Below are positions 41,914 to 50,104 of a stretch of DNA of 64,000 nt, in pieces. The notes beneath the pieces were generated by a model, which did no database searches, had not been told where the DNA came from, and saw only the letters and a list, made by a program, of their open reading frames with translations. Each line of letters opens with the position of its first letter. Position 1 is the first letter of the stretch. The position numbers and the translations under genes are program-made. The stretch is from Variovorax paradoxus (GTDB lineage: Bacteria; Pseudomonadota; Gammaproteobacteria; Burkholderiales; Burkholderiaceae_C), in NCBI RefSeq assembly GCF_024734665.1, contig NZ_CP102931.1, positions 4,338,001 to 4,402,000 on the forward strand, given 5' to 3'.

Positions 41914-43248
41914 TCAGCCCGGCTGCCCCTGCACTGCCACCGATGCCGCGGCGGGTGCGCTCGACGGTGCCGCCGAGCCCTTCGACGGCGCGGTGGCCGT
42001 GGCCGGTGCGCTGCGGCCGAGGTTGGCCGCGACGATGCGGTCGACTTCGGCGTCGGCGCCGCGGTCGAGCTGGCTGTAGACCTGCGTCTGTGTCAGCGCG
42101 GTGGCGCGCGGCGCGTCGGCGAGCATCTTGCCGCTCTTGGACGAGATGTCGACTTCGGCGTCCATCGACAGGCCGATGCGCAGCGGGTTGGCCTTGAGCT
42201 GCTCGGGGTCGAGCGCGATGCGCACGGGCACGCGCTGCACCACCTTGATCCAGTTGCCGGTGGCGTTCTGCGCGGGCAGCAGCGCGAACGCACTGCCGGT
42301 GCCAACGCCCAGGCCCGCGACCTTGCCGGTGTATTCGACCTTCTTGCCGTACACGTCGGCCGTGAGCTTCACGGGCTGGTCGATACGGATGTTGCGCAGC
42401 TGCACTTCCTTGAAGTTGGCGTCGACCCACAGCTGGTTGAGCGGCACGATCGACATCATCGGCGTGCCGGCCGCCACGCGCTGGCCGAGCTGCACGGTGC
42501 GCTTGGCGACGTAGCCGTCGACCGGTGCGGGCATGGCCACACGCTGGGTGGCGAGGTAGGCCTCGCGCACCTTGGCGGCTGCGGCCAGCACGCTCGGGTG
42601 CTGGGCCACGCTGGTGCCGTCGGTCAGCGACTGGTTGCTGACCAGAGCTTCCTTCGCGGCGACCACGCCGGCCTGCGCAGCGGCGAGTGCGCTCTTGGCG
42701 GTATCGAGCTGCGTCTCGGCGTGGTTGAGTTCTTCCTTCGACACGGCGCCGTTGCCTGACAGCGCGCGGCGGCGCTGCAGGTCGTCCTGCGCCTTGGCGA
42801 TGTCGCTCTGCGCCTTGACGATGTCGGACTGGCGCAGCGTGACCTGCGCGGCCAGCGAGCCGTTGTTGGCGTACAGCGTGCGCACCTGGCGCACAGCCTG
42901 CGCGAGCGCGGCTTCGGCCTGTTCGAGCGATACCTTGGCGTCGGCCGGGTCGAGCTGCACCAGCGGCTGGCCGGCCTTCACGAAGTCGGTGTCATCGGCG
43001 CCGATGGCCATCACGGTGCCGCCGATCTGCGGCGTGATCTGAATCACGTTGCCCTGCACGTAGGCGTTGTCGGTGTCCTCGTAGTGGCTGGCAACCAGCC
43101 ATTCGTAGAGGCCCCAGCCGCCGCCGACGACGATCACCACCGCGGCAAGCGCGGTGAGTGCGCGGCGGCGCTTGCCGTTGCCGGCGGGCGCCTCGGGGGC
43201 TGCAGGAGCTGCAGCTGCAGCGGGCGTCGGAGTGTTGTTGTCGCTCAT
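41914..43248 (-). CDS. emrA: HlyD/EmrA-family membrane-fusion adaptor
   Basis: A 444-residue periplasmic adaptor. It begins with a short cytoplasmic tail and a membrane anchor (RRRALTALAAVVIVVGGGW), then YVQGNVIQITPQIGG and the lipoyl-type and coiled-coil parts (residues ~100-210), and YVAKRTVQLGQRVAAGTP. The C-terminal 40 residues are a Pro/Ala/Ser-rich tail not usual for EmrA. It links the EmrB transporter to the NodT channel. Residue order and length are close to E. coli EmrA (390) apart from the tail. Confidence 0.92.
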   Translation of the reverse strand: MSDNNTPTPAAAAAPAAPEAPAGNGKRRRALTALAAVVIVVGGGWGLYEWLVASHYEDTDNAYVQGNVIQITPQIGGTVMAIGADDTDFVKAGQPLVQLDPADAKVSLEQAEAALAQAVRQVRTLYANNGSLAAQVTLRQSDIVKAQSDIAKAQDDLQRRRALSGNGAVSKEELNHAETQLDTAKSALAAAQAGVVAAKEALVSNQSLTDGTSVAQHPSVLAAAAKVREAYLATQRVAMPAPVDGYVAKRTVQLGQRVAAGTPMMSIVPLNQLWVDANFKEVQLRNIRIDQPVKLTADVYGKKVEYTGKVAGLGVGTGSAFALLPAQNATGNWIKVVQRVPVRIALDPEQLKANPLRIGLSMDAEVDISSKSGKMLADAPRATALTQTQVYSQLDRGADAEVDRIVAANLGRSAPATATAPSKGSAAPSSAPAAASVAVQGQPG

Positions 43249-43302
43249 GATGAAGTTCTTTCCGAAGACGAGGGAGTCGGGTCAGTTCTGGTCGGTTCTT
43301 GT

Positions 43303-44778
43303 TCAGTTCACTGCGGCCGCAGGGGCCGAAGCGGTGGCCGTGGCCGGGGGCTGCCAGCCGCCGCCCAGTGCGCGCGCCAGGCCCACCTGCGTGTCGAGCG
43401 CGCGGGCGGCGAGGTCGACGGCCAGCCGGCGCTGCGCCAGCACGGAGGTTTCTGCGGTCAGCACGTTGAGGTAGTTGCCGAGGCCCGCGCGGTAGCGCTG
43501 CACGGCGATGTCGTAGGCGCCTTCGGCAGCGGTCTGCGCGGCGCGTTGTTCGGTTTGCTGGCGCGTGATCGACTGCGCGCTCGTGACCTGGTCGGCCGCG
43601 TCGCGCACCGCGTCGAGCACGGTGGCGTTGTAGCTTTCGATGGCCACGTCGAGGTCGGCCGACTTGCCGCGCAGGTTGGCGCGCAGCTTGCCGCCTTCGA
43701 AGATCGGCAGGCTGATGGCCGGGCCCACGCCCCACTGCTCGCTGCCCGACTTCAGCAGCTTGCCGAAGCCCAGGCTCTGGAAGCCGACGAAGGCCGTGAG
43801 GTTCACGTTGGGATAGAAGAGCGTCTTGGCGTTGGCCACGTCGCTCGTGGCGGCCTCGACGCGCCAGCGCGCGGCGGCGATGTCGGCGCGGCGGCCGAGC
43901 AGGTCGGCCGGAATGCTGCCCTGCAGTGCCATCGGCTTGACGCCGGCCAGCACCGGCGGCTTGAGGGATGCCGACACGTTCGGCTGGCCGACGAGCGCGT
44001 CGAGCGCGTGCTGCTGCAGCGCGATCTGCTCGTTGAGCGATTCGATCTGCTGGCGTGCCTCGGGCAGGCCGCCTTCGCTCTGGCGCAGTTCGAGGCGGGT
44101 GTCGAGACCGGCGGACACGCGGTCGCGCACGAGCTTGAGCGTTTCGTCGCGCTGCGCCAGCGTGCGCTGGGCCACGGTGAGTTGGTCGTTCAGGCGCGCC
44201 CATTGAAAGTAGCTGCGTGCCACGTTGCTCGCAAGCAGCACGCGGGCGGCGTCCGCGTCGGCGGCCGCGGCATTCGCCGAGCCGATGGCAGCGTCGAGCG
44301 CGGTGCGGTTCTTGCCGAAGAAGTCGAGCTCCCAGCTTGCGCCGAGCTGCAGCAGGCCGATGTTCTGCGTGGAGCCGCCCAGCGGTGCCGGGTAGATGTA
44401 GTTGCTGTTGAACTTCTGGCGATCCAGGTCGAGCTCGGCGTTGACCTTCGGCTTGAGGGCCGAGCCGGCGATGTCGGCGGAGGCCTGCGCGCGCGCGAGG
44501 CGGGCTTGGGCGACCTGCAGGTTGGGGTTGCCGGCCACAGCCTGGTCGATCAGCGAATTGAGCTGCGTGTCGCCGAAGGCGAGCCACCATTGGCTGTCGA
44601 GGCGGGACACAGGCGCCGCGGCGCTGTCGGGCGCGATGCCCAGCGACGAAGCGTCGCGCAGCTTGGCCTGCGAGCCGATGCCGGCCATGTCGGCACAGCC
44701 GGCAAGTGCGACCACGAGCAATGCTGCGGCCACGACGGGGGTGCGACGCACAGCGCGCACGGCGAGGGAATCAGTCAT
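43303..44778 (-). CDS. NodT-family outer membrane efflux lipoprotein (TolC-like)
   Basis: A 491-residue outer membrane factor. The lipobox LAG-Cys28 ends the signal peptide. The two homologous halves each carry OEP-type helices (SWELDFFGKNRTALD, and LPIFEGGKLRANLRGKSADL in the second). It forms the exit duct for the EmrAB-type pump encoded next to it. The start at 44778 overlaps the marR stop by 8 bases and has GGAGAT upstream. The extended frame upstream lies antisense to nothing meaningful and is ignored. Confidence 0.92.
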   Translation of the reverse strand: MTDSLAVRAVRRTPVVAAALLVVALAGCADMAGIGSQAKLRDASSLGIAPDSAAAPVSRLDSQWWLAFGDTQLNSLIDQAVAGNPNLQVAQARLARAQASADIAGSALKPKVNAELDLDRQKFNSNYIYPAPLGGSTQNIGLLQLGASWELDFFGKNRTALDAAIGSANAAAADADAARVLLASNVARSYFQWARLNDQLTVAQRTLAQRDETLKLVRDRVSAGLDTRLELRQSEGGLPEARQQIESLNEQIALQQHALDALVGQPNVSASLKPPVLAGVKPMALQGSIPADLLGRRADIAAARWRVEAATSDVANAKTLFYPNVNLTAFVGFQSLGFGKLLKSGSEQWGVGPAISLPIFEGGKLRANLRGKSADLDVAIESYNATVLDAVRDAADQVTSAQSITRQQTEQRAAQTAAEGAYDIAVQRYRAGLGNYLNVLTAETSVLAQRRLAVDLAARALDTQVGLARALGGGWQPPATATASAPAAAVN

Positions 44779-45307
44779 TTTTATCTCCACGGGCCGCGAG
44801 AGCCTGGGCGTTGTCGAGGATGCGGCGCAAGTAACCCTTGAGCTGCTCCCATTCTTCGGCGCTGAAGCCAGCGAGGTGTTCGTTCTGCACACGGCTCAGC
44901 ACGTAAGGCACTTCCTTGGCGGCGGCACGGCCTTCGTCGGTGAGCTCGATGTTGACCACGCGGCGGTCTTCGAGCGAGCGCACGCGGCGGCACAGGCCCT
45001 TGGCCTCGAGGCGGTCGAGCAGGCGCGTCATGGCGCCGGTGTCGAGTTCGCAGGCGCGGGCCAGTTCGGCCACGGTGGTGGCGGCGCCGGTGTGCAATTT
45101 GTATAGAGGCACCCATTGCGGATAGGTCGGGCCGCCAGGCTCGCACATGCGGGTTTCTACTGCCTGACCGACCGCGGTGACGATGCGGCGCATCAGGTAA
45201 CCGATGCTGTCTTCGGTCGAATAAGTCTCCGCGCGATAGAAGACAGGCGGGCGACGCTCAGCGTCGGCGGGGGCCGACGAGGCTTCTGGAGTGTTTGCAT
45301 CGCTCAT
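44771..45307 (-). CDS. MarR family transcriptional regulator
   Basis: A 178-residue winged-helix repressor. The MarR helix-turn-helix is in TVAELARACELDTGAMTRLLDRLEAKGLCRR (residues ~85-115, given in part), followed by the wing (SLEDRRVVNIELTDEGR). It is first in the operon with the NodT channel, EmrA and EmrB, so it most likely represses this efflux operon and responds to drug-like ligands. Its own promoter (TTGACA-N17-TAATAT) carries a palindrome between the boxes. The ATG lies 9 bases after the -10 box, so the message is nearly leaderless. Confidence 0.92.
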   Translation of the reverse strand: MSDANTPEASSAPADAERRPPVFYRAETYSTEDSIGYLMRRIVTAVGQAVETRMCEPGGPTYPQWVPLYKLHTGAATTVAELARACELDTGAMTRLLDRLEAKGLCRRVRSLEDRRVVNIELTDEGRAAAKEVPYVLSRVQNEHLAGFSAEEWEQLKGYLRRILDNAQALAARGDKND

Positions 45308-45315
45308 GGCTCGAA

Positions 45316-45344
45316 ATATTAGCTGCCGTGGCAGTAATTGTCAA
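45316..45344 (-). promoter_or_regulatory. Sigma-70 promoter of the marR-efflux operon
   Basis: On the minus strand TTGACA (45344-45339) and TAATAT (45321-45316) are spaced by exactly 17 bases, a near-consensus promoter in a GC-rich genome. Transcription would start at about 45307-45310, at or 1-3 bases before the marR ATG. Confidence 0.85.
45323..45334. promoter_or_regulatory. Probable MarR operator between the -35 and -10 boxes
   Basis: CTGCC-GT-GGCAG is an inverted repeat of two 5-base arms. On the minus strand it is extended by ATTA on one side and TAAT (one base displaced) on the other. It fills the spacer of the marR promoter, the classic place for autorepression. Confidence 0.65.
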
Positions 45345-45372
45345 GGCCGCCTTTGTGGAGGCAAGGGATCGT

Positions 45373-45378
45373 TAGAAT
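45373..45378 (+). promoter_or_regulatory. Candidate -10 box just before the MsbA-like gene
   Basis: TAGAAT ends 7 bases before the ATG at 45385. The start would thus fall on the first base of the message. The nearest GGAGG is 23 bases away and too far for use. No good -35 box is seen. Confidence 0.35.
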
Positions 45379-45384
45379 CGGCGC

Positions 45385-47169
45385 ATGGCTTCTACCCCAC
45401 CGTCTTCCATGGCCAAGGGCTCGCCCCGGTCGCTGTCGGGCCTGAGCCCTTTTCTTCGGCCCTACCGCGTGCAGATCGTGCTGGCGGCCCTCTTTCTGGT
45501 GCTGGCGGCGGTTACCACGCTGGTTTTCCCTATCGCATTGCGCAGCCTGATTGACGGCGGCTTGATCAGCACCGACAAAGGCGCCCAGACCATGGCACTG
45601 CGCGAGCACTTCGGCGCCCTCTTCGCGGTGGCCGTGGCGCTGGGCGTTTTCTCGGCGGCGCGCTTCTATACAGTGAGCTGGCTGGGCGAGCGTGTGACGG
45701 CCGACATCCGCAACGCGGTCTACGGCCATGTGCTGAAGCAAAGCCCCGTCTTCTTCGAAACCACGCAGACCGGCGAAGTGCTGTCGCGCCTGACGGCCGA
45801 CACCACGCTCGTGCAGACGGTCGTCGGCTCTTCGCTGAGCATGGGCCTGCGCAACGCGGTGATGGGCGTGGGCGCACTGGCCGTGCTGATCTGGACCAAC
45901 CCCTACGTGATGGTGCAGGTACTGGGCATCCTCGTGCTGGTGGTGCTGCCGAGCATGTGGTTCGGCCGCCGCGTGCGCAAGCTGTCGCGCGCCAGCCAGG
46001 ACCGCGTGGCCGATTCGAGCGCCATCGCCGCCGAGGTGCTGAACGCCATTCCCGTGGTGCAGAGCTACACGGCCGAAGACCGCGAGGCCGCGCGCTTCAA
46101 CGGCTCGACCGAGAACGCCTTTCGCACCGCCGTGCGCCGCACCAAGGCACGCTCGGTGCTGGTGGCGTTCATCATCATCGCGACCTCGGCGGCGCTGCTC
46201 TGGGGTCTCTATCAAGGTACGCAGGCAGTGCTGCGCGGCGACATCACGGCCGGCCATCTGGGCCAGACCGTCGTCTACGTCGCCATCCTGGCCAGCGCGA
46301 CTGCGGTGCTCGGCGAGGTGTATGGCGACCTGCTGCGTGCAGCCGGTGCGACCGAGCGGCTGATGGAACTGCTGCATGCGCCCGCCGCCATCTTTTCACC
46401 GCCGAGCCCGACGGTCACGCCTGTCCCCGTGGCGGGCAGCACGATCAAGTTCGATGCAGTGACCTTCCATTACCCATCCCGACCGGGCACACCAGCACTG
46501 CGCGACTTCAGTCTCGAAGTCGCGCCGGGCGAAACCGTGGCACTGGTGGGATCGAGCGGCGCGGGCAAGAGCACGGTGTTCCAGCTATTGCTGCGCTACT
46601 ACGACCCGCAATCGGGCCGCCTGCTGCTCGACGGCGCGCCGCTGGCCTCGCTCGCCCTGCCCGACCTGCGCACCCGCATCGGCCTCGTGCCGCAGGACGC
46701 CGTGATCTTCTCGACCACCGCGTTCGAGAACATCCGCTACGGTCGTCCCGAAGCCACGGCCGATGAAGTGCATGCCGCAGCACGCGCAGCCTTCGCCCAC
46801 GACTTCCTCCAGGCGCTGCCTGAGGGCTACGACACCTTCCTCGGCGAGCGCGGCGTGCGTCTGTCGGGCGGACAGCGCCAGCGCATCGCAATTGCGCGCG
46901 CGATCCTGAAGAACCCGCCGCTGCTGCTGCTCGACGAAGCCACGAGCGCGCTCGATGCGGAAAGCGAGCGCATGGTGCAGGCGGCCCTGGAATCGGCGAT
47001 GGAGAACCGGACCACGCTGGTCATCGCCCACCGGCTGGCAACGGTACAGAAGGCCGACCGCATCGTGGTGCTGGACCACGGCGGGATCGTCGAACAGGGA
47101 ACGCATGCGACGCTGGTCGCACAGGGCGGTGTGTACGCGCGCCTGGCTGCGCTTCAGTTCACGACCTGA
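45385..47169 (+). CDS. ABC exporter, fused membrane and ATPase domains (MsbA/LmrA type)
   Basis: A 594-residue half-transporter that works as a homodimer. Six membrane helices occupy residues ~25-320. The ATPase has Walker A GSSGAGKST, signature RLSGGQRQR and Walker B LLLLDEATSALDAE. It is of the MsbA/LmrA/BmrA type, exporting lipids, drugs or peptides; the substrate is not clear. It diverges from the marR-efflux operon and converges on DUF1178. An in-frame ATG at 45409 is an alternative start. Just upstream is a TAGAAT box that would make the message leaderless. Confidence 0.9.
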   Translation: MASTPPSSMAKGSPRSLSGLSPFLRPYRVQIVLAALFLVLAAVTTLVFPIALRSLIDGGLISTDKGAQTMALREHFGALFAVAVALGVFSAARFYTVSWLGERVTADIRNAVYGHVLKQSPVFFETTQTGEVLSRLTADTTLVQTVVGSSLSMGLRNAVMGVGALAVLIWTNPYVMVQVLGILVLVVLPSMWFGRRVRKLSRASQDRVADSSAIAAEVLNAIPVVQSYTAEDREAARFNGSTENAFRTAVRRTKARSVLVAFIIIATSAALLWGLYQGTQAVLRGDITAGHLGQTVVYVAILASATAVLGEVYGDLLRAAGATERLMELLHAPAAIFSPPSPTVTPVPVAGSTIKFDAVTFHYPSRPGTPALRDFSLEVAPGETVALVGSSGAGKSTVFQLLLRYYDPQSGRLLLDGAPLASLALPDLRTRIGLVPQDAVIFSTTAFENIRYGRPEATADEVHAAARAAFAHDFLQALPEGYDTFLGERGVRLSGGQRQRIAIARAILKNPPLLLLDEATSALDAESERMVQAALESAMENRTTLVIAHRLATVQKADRIVVLDHGGIVEQGTHATLVAQGGVYARLAALQFTT

Positions 47170-47191
47170 GCGGCCGCGCCCGACTGATCGA

Positions 47192-47644
47192 TTACTGCAG
47201 GGTTTCTTTCAGCCCCGCCGGAATCGGCAGCGCCATCACCGGAATGCCCTCGTCGAGCAGCGCTTCGGTCTGCTCCGGCGTCGCCTGGCCGCGAATGCCG
47301 CGCTCCTGGGCTTCGCCGTAGTGCATCTTGCGGGCTTCGTCGGCAAAGCGATCGCCGACGTCTTCGGTCTTTGCCAGCACCTCGCGCACGGCGCGCATCC
47401 AGCGGGCTTCGGGCGAGAGTTCGGCAGGAACGCTTGAGGCAGCAGCAACTGGTGCCGCAGCCTCAGGCGCCTTGGCATTGCTCAGATTGAGTCGCGGCGC
47501 GCTCAGCAGCTTGACGACGGCGGTGTCGCCGCAGATCGGGCACTCGACCAGTCCGCTAGCCAACTGGCTGTCGAAGGCCTCGTTGGACGCGAACCAGCCC
47601 TCGAAGCCGTGGCCGTGCGCGCAGCGGAGATTGAGAACCTTCAT
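47192..47644 (-). CDS. DUF1178 family protein
   Basis: A 150-residue protein of unknown function. The N-terminal zinc-ribbon-like region (LRCAHGHGFEGWF and VECPICGD) carries four cysteine/histidine ligands. The middle is Ala/Pro-rich, and the C-terminal half is the DUF1178 core (RWMRAVREVLAKTEDVGDRFADEAR, given in part). It lies 7 bases after the NUDIX gene and is the last gene of the nuo transcript. It is conserved in alpha- and betaproteobacteria. Confidence 0.88.
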   Translation of the reverse strand: MKVLNLRCAHGHGFEGWFASNEAFDSQLASGLVECPICGDTAVVKLLSAPRLNLSNAKAPEAAAPVAAASSVPAELSPEARWMRAVREVLAKTEDVGDRFADEARKMHYGEAQERGIRGQATPEQTEALLDEGIPVMALPIPAGLKETLQ

Positions 47645-47651
47645 GCGGGGA

Positions 47652-48263
47652 TTATCCCGCGCTGCCTTCCGCAGGGGCAGCCTTCCAATCCAGTGCCCAT
47701 GCGCCCGAAAGGACGTTCTGCAGCCAGAGCGTGCAGGTCAGAGTCTTGGCGTCGGTCACTTTGCCGTCGCGGCACCAGCCGGCCAGCTCATCGGGCGTGC
47801 CCGTGAACACGTCGAGAAACTCGCCGTGGTCGAGCTGCCGCTCCCCAAGCGAAAGGCCACGCGCGAAGTAGATGTGGATGATTTCGGTCGAGTACGCCAC
47901 CGCCAGGTGCATCGCGCCCGCATACGCCCATTCGCGCGCGGTGTAGCCCGTTTCCTCGAGCAGTTCGCGCCGGCCGCAGTCGAACGGGTCTTCGCCCGCG
48001 TCGAGCTTGCCCGCCGGAAATTCGATCATCACGTGGCCGACCGGATAGCGGAACTGCCGCTCCAGCACCACCCGACCGTCGTCCAGCAGCGGAATCACCA
48101 CCACAGCGCCCGGATGCACCACGTACTCGCGCGTGGCGCTGTGGCCATCGGGCAGCCGGATGGTGTCGCGCCTGGCCTCCAGGAACTTGCCCTTGAACAG
48201 CTCCTCGCGGCTCGTGAGCTCTTCCTTCAGGTGGGAATCGGTGGTGTCGATGGGCGTGGTCAT
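47652..48263 (-). CDS. NUDIX hydrolase, ADP-ribose pyrophosphatase type
   Basis: A 203-residue NUDIX enzyme. The box GKLDAGEDPFDCGRRELLEETGY (in pattern GX5EX7REUXEEXGU) is complete, and the N-terminal beta-strand region VVVIPLLDDGRVVLERQFRY is typical of ADP-ribose pyrophosphatases (NudF/YffH). It converts ADP-ribose to AMP and ribose-5-phosphate. It lies 10 bases after DUF2818 in the tail of the complex I transcript, which suggests a link to NAD turnover. Confidence 0.88.
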   Translation of the reverse strand: MTTPIDTTDSHLKEELTSREELFKGKFLEARRDTIRLPDGHSATREYVVHPGAVVVIPLLDDGRVVLERQFRYPVGHVMIEFPAGKLDAGEDPFDCGRRELLEETGYTAREWAYAGAMHLAVAYSTEIIHIYFARGLSLGERQLDHGEFLDVFTGTPDELAGWCRDGKVTDAKTLTCTLWLQNVLSGAWALDWKAAPAEGSAG

Positions 48264-48273
48264 GTCGTCGTCC

Positions 48274-48579
48274 TCAATGCCTGTGCTTCATCAGATAGCG
48301 CCAGGTGAACCCTGGAAAGGCCAGCACGATGAACAGCGCGCCGGTCACCGCATAGAACTCCCAGCCCTGCGGGGCGATCTGCCCTGCCCTGCGCTCGAAC
48401 AGCAGCCCGATGCCACCGGCCAGAAAGTACAAGACCACCAGTTCGGCGAGGCGCACCGCGAGCGGCTTGGGGTTCGTCGCAAGCGGCACGACGCCGAACA
48501 GGCGGTCGTTGAAGAACGGCAGGTTGGCGGCCACCAGGGCCACCAGCAGAACGACCCAGACCGACGCGGTTTGCGACAC
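48274..48579 (-). CDS. DUF2818 family membrane protein
   Basis: A 101-residue membrane protein with three hydrophobic segments (VVLLVALVAANLP, AELVVLYFLAGGIGLLF, YAVTGALFIVLAF). DUF2818 is a small betaproteobacterial family usually found just after nuoN, as here (13 bases). The start is GTG. Its role is unknown; a link to complex I assembly or stability is inferred from position only. Confidence 0.85.
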   Translation of the reverse strand: MSQTASVWVVLLVALVAANLPFFNDRLFGVVPLATNPKPLAVRLAELVVLYFLAGGIGLLFERRAGQIAPQGWEFYAVTGALFIVLAFPGFTWRYLMKHRH

Positions 48580-48592
48580 CAGGTCGGCCGCG

Positions 48593-50080
48593 TCAGTGGG
48601 CCAGGGTTGCCACGATCGCGTCGTAGCAAAGCGTCATCAGGCCGCCGGGCACGATGCCCAGGATCAGGATCAGCGCGCCGTTGATCGTGAGCACGGTGCG
48701 CACGTCGCGCGGTGCCGACACGGTGGTGGCCGTGACGGGCGCGTCGAAGTACATGACCTTGACCACGCGCAGGTAGTAGAACGCGCCGATCAGCGACATC
48801 ATCACCGCGAACACGGCCAGGCCGATGTAGATGGCGTGGCCCGAGGCGATCAGCGCCTGCAGCACGGCCAGCTTCGCGTAGAAGCCGACCAGCGGCGGCA
48901 GGCCGGCCAGCGAGAACATCGCAATGGCCATGACGCCGGCGTACAGCGGGCTGCGCTGGTTCAGGCCAGCCAGGTCGGTGATCTCTTCGCTTTCGAAGCC
49001 TTCGCGCGCCAGCAGCAGGATGATGCCGAAGCTGGCCAGCGTGGTCAGCACGTAGGTCACGATGTAGAACATCGAGGCGCTGTAGGCGTACTGGGCGTTG
49101 TAAGTGCCCTGCTGGTCCGAGCCGGCAACCAGGCCGAGGAGCATGAAGCCCATCTGCGAGATCGTCGAATAGGCCAGCATGCGCTTCAGGTTGCTCTGCG
49201 CAATGGCCGCCAGGTTGCCAACCAGCAGCGAGGCGATGGCCAGCACGGCCAGCATCTGCTGCCAGTCGATGGCCAGCGGCTGCAGCGCATCGACCAGCAG
49301 GCGGATGATGATGGCGAAGGCAGCCAGTTCGGGCGCGGCGCCGATCAGCAACGTGATCGCAGTCGGAGCGCCCTGGTAGACGTCAGGCACCCACATGTGG
49401 AACGGCGCAGCGCCCACCTTGAAGGCCAGGCCGGCGACGATGAACACCAGGCCGAACACCAGCACCTGGTGGTTCACCTTGCCGCTTGCGATGGTCTTGA
49501 ACACTTCGTTGACGTCGAGCGAGCCGGTCGCGCCGTACATCATCGACAGGCCGTACAGCAGGAAGCCGCTGGCCATCGCGCCGAGCACGAAGTACTTCAT
49601 GGCGGCTTCGCTGGCCACCGCGTTGTCGCGGCGCAGCGCCACCAGGGCATAGCTCGACAGCGTGAGCAGTTCGAGGCCCAGGTAGATCAGCAGGAAGTTG
49701 CTGCCCGAGATCATCACGAACATGCCCAGCAGCGCGAACATGCTGACGGTGAACATTTCGCCGCCGCGCAGCATCTCGCGGTCAGCCGCATAGGGACGGC
49801 CGTAGACCAGCGTGACCATCAGGGCGACGGTGGCAAAGCACTTGAGCCAGTTGCCCATCGGGTCGCTGACGACCATGCCGCCGAAGCCGTAGATCGTCTT
49901 GGCGTCCAGGGCCTGCAGGCCCGACAGCACGGCGACCACGGCCAGCGTGGCCAGCGTCAGCACATAGGTGCGGGTACGGCGCGGGCTCGTGTCCGACAGG
50001 TCGACCAGCGCAATGATGCAGGCCATGACCAGCAACACGATTTCGGGGTAGATCGTGACCCAGCTGAGTTTGTCAATCAT
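48593..50080 (-). CDS. nuoN: NADH-quinone oxidoreductase subunit N
   Basis: A 495-residue antiporter-like membrane subunit of complex I with about 14 helices. The segment [20 protein letters not shown] holds the buried lysine typical of NuoL/M/N. It pumps protons in the membrane arm. It is 24 bases after nuoM. Confidence 0.96.
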   Translation of the reverse strand: MIDKLSWVTIYPEIVLLVMACIIALVDLSDTSPRRTRTYVLTLATLAVVAVLSGLQALDAKTIYGFGGMVVSDPMGNWLKCFATVALMVTLVYGRPYAADREMLRGGEMFTVSMFALLGMFVMISGSNFLLIYLGLELLTLSSYALVALRRDNAVASEAAMKYFVLGAMASGFLLYGLSMMYGATGSLDVNEVFKTIASGKVNHQVLVFGLVFIVAGLAFKVGAAPFHMWVPDVYQGAPTAITLLIGAAPELAAFAIIIRLLVDALQPLAIDWQQMLAVLAIASLLVGNLAAIAQSNLKRMLAYSTISQMGFMLLGLVAGSDQQGTYNAQYAYSASMFYIVTYVLTTLASFGIILLLAREGFESEEITDLAGLNQRSPLYAGVMAIAMFSLAGLPPLVGFYAKLAVLQALIASGHAIYIGLAVFAVMMSLIGAFYYLRVVKVMYFDAPVTATTVSAPRDVRTVLTINGALILILGIVPGGLMTLCYDAIVATLAH

Positions 50081-50104
50081 CTCGTTCTCTTCTTCAGCGT
50101 GGCA

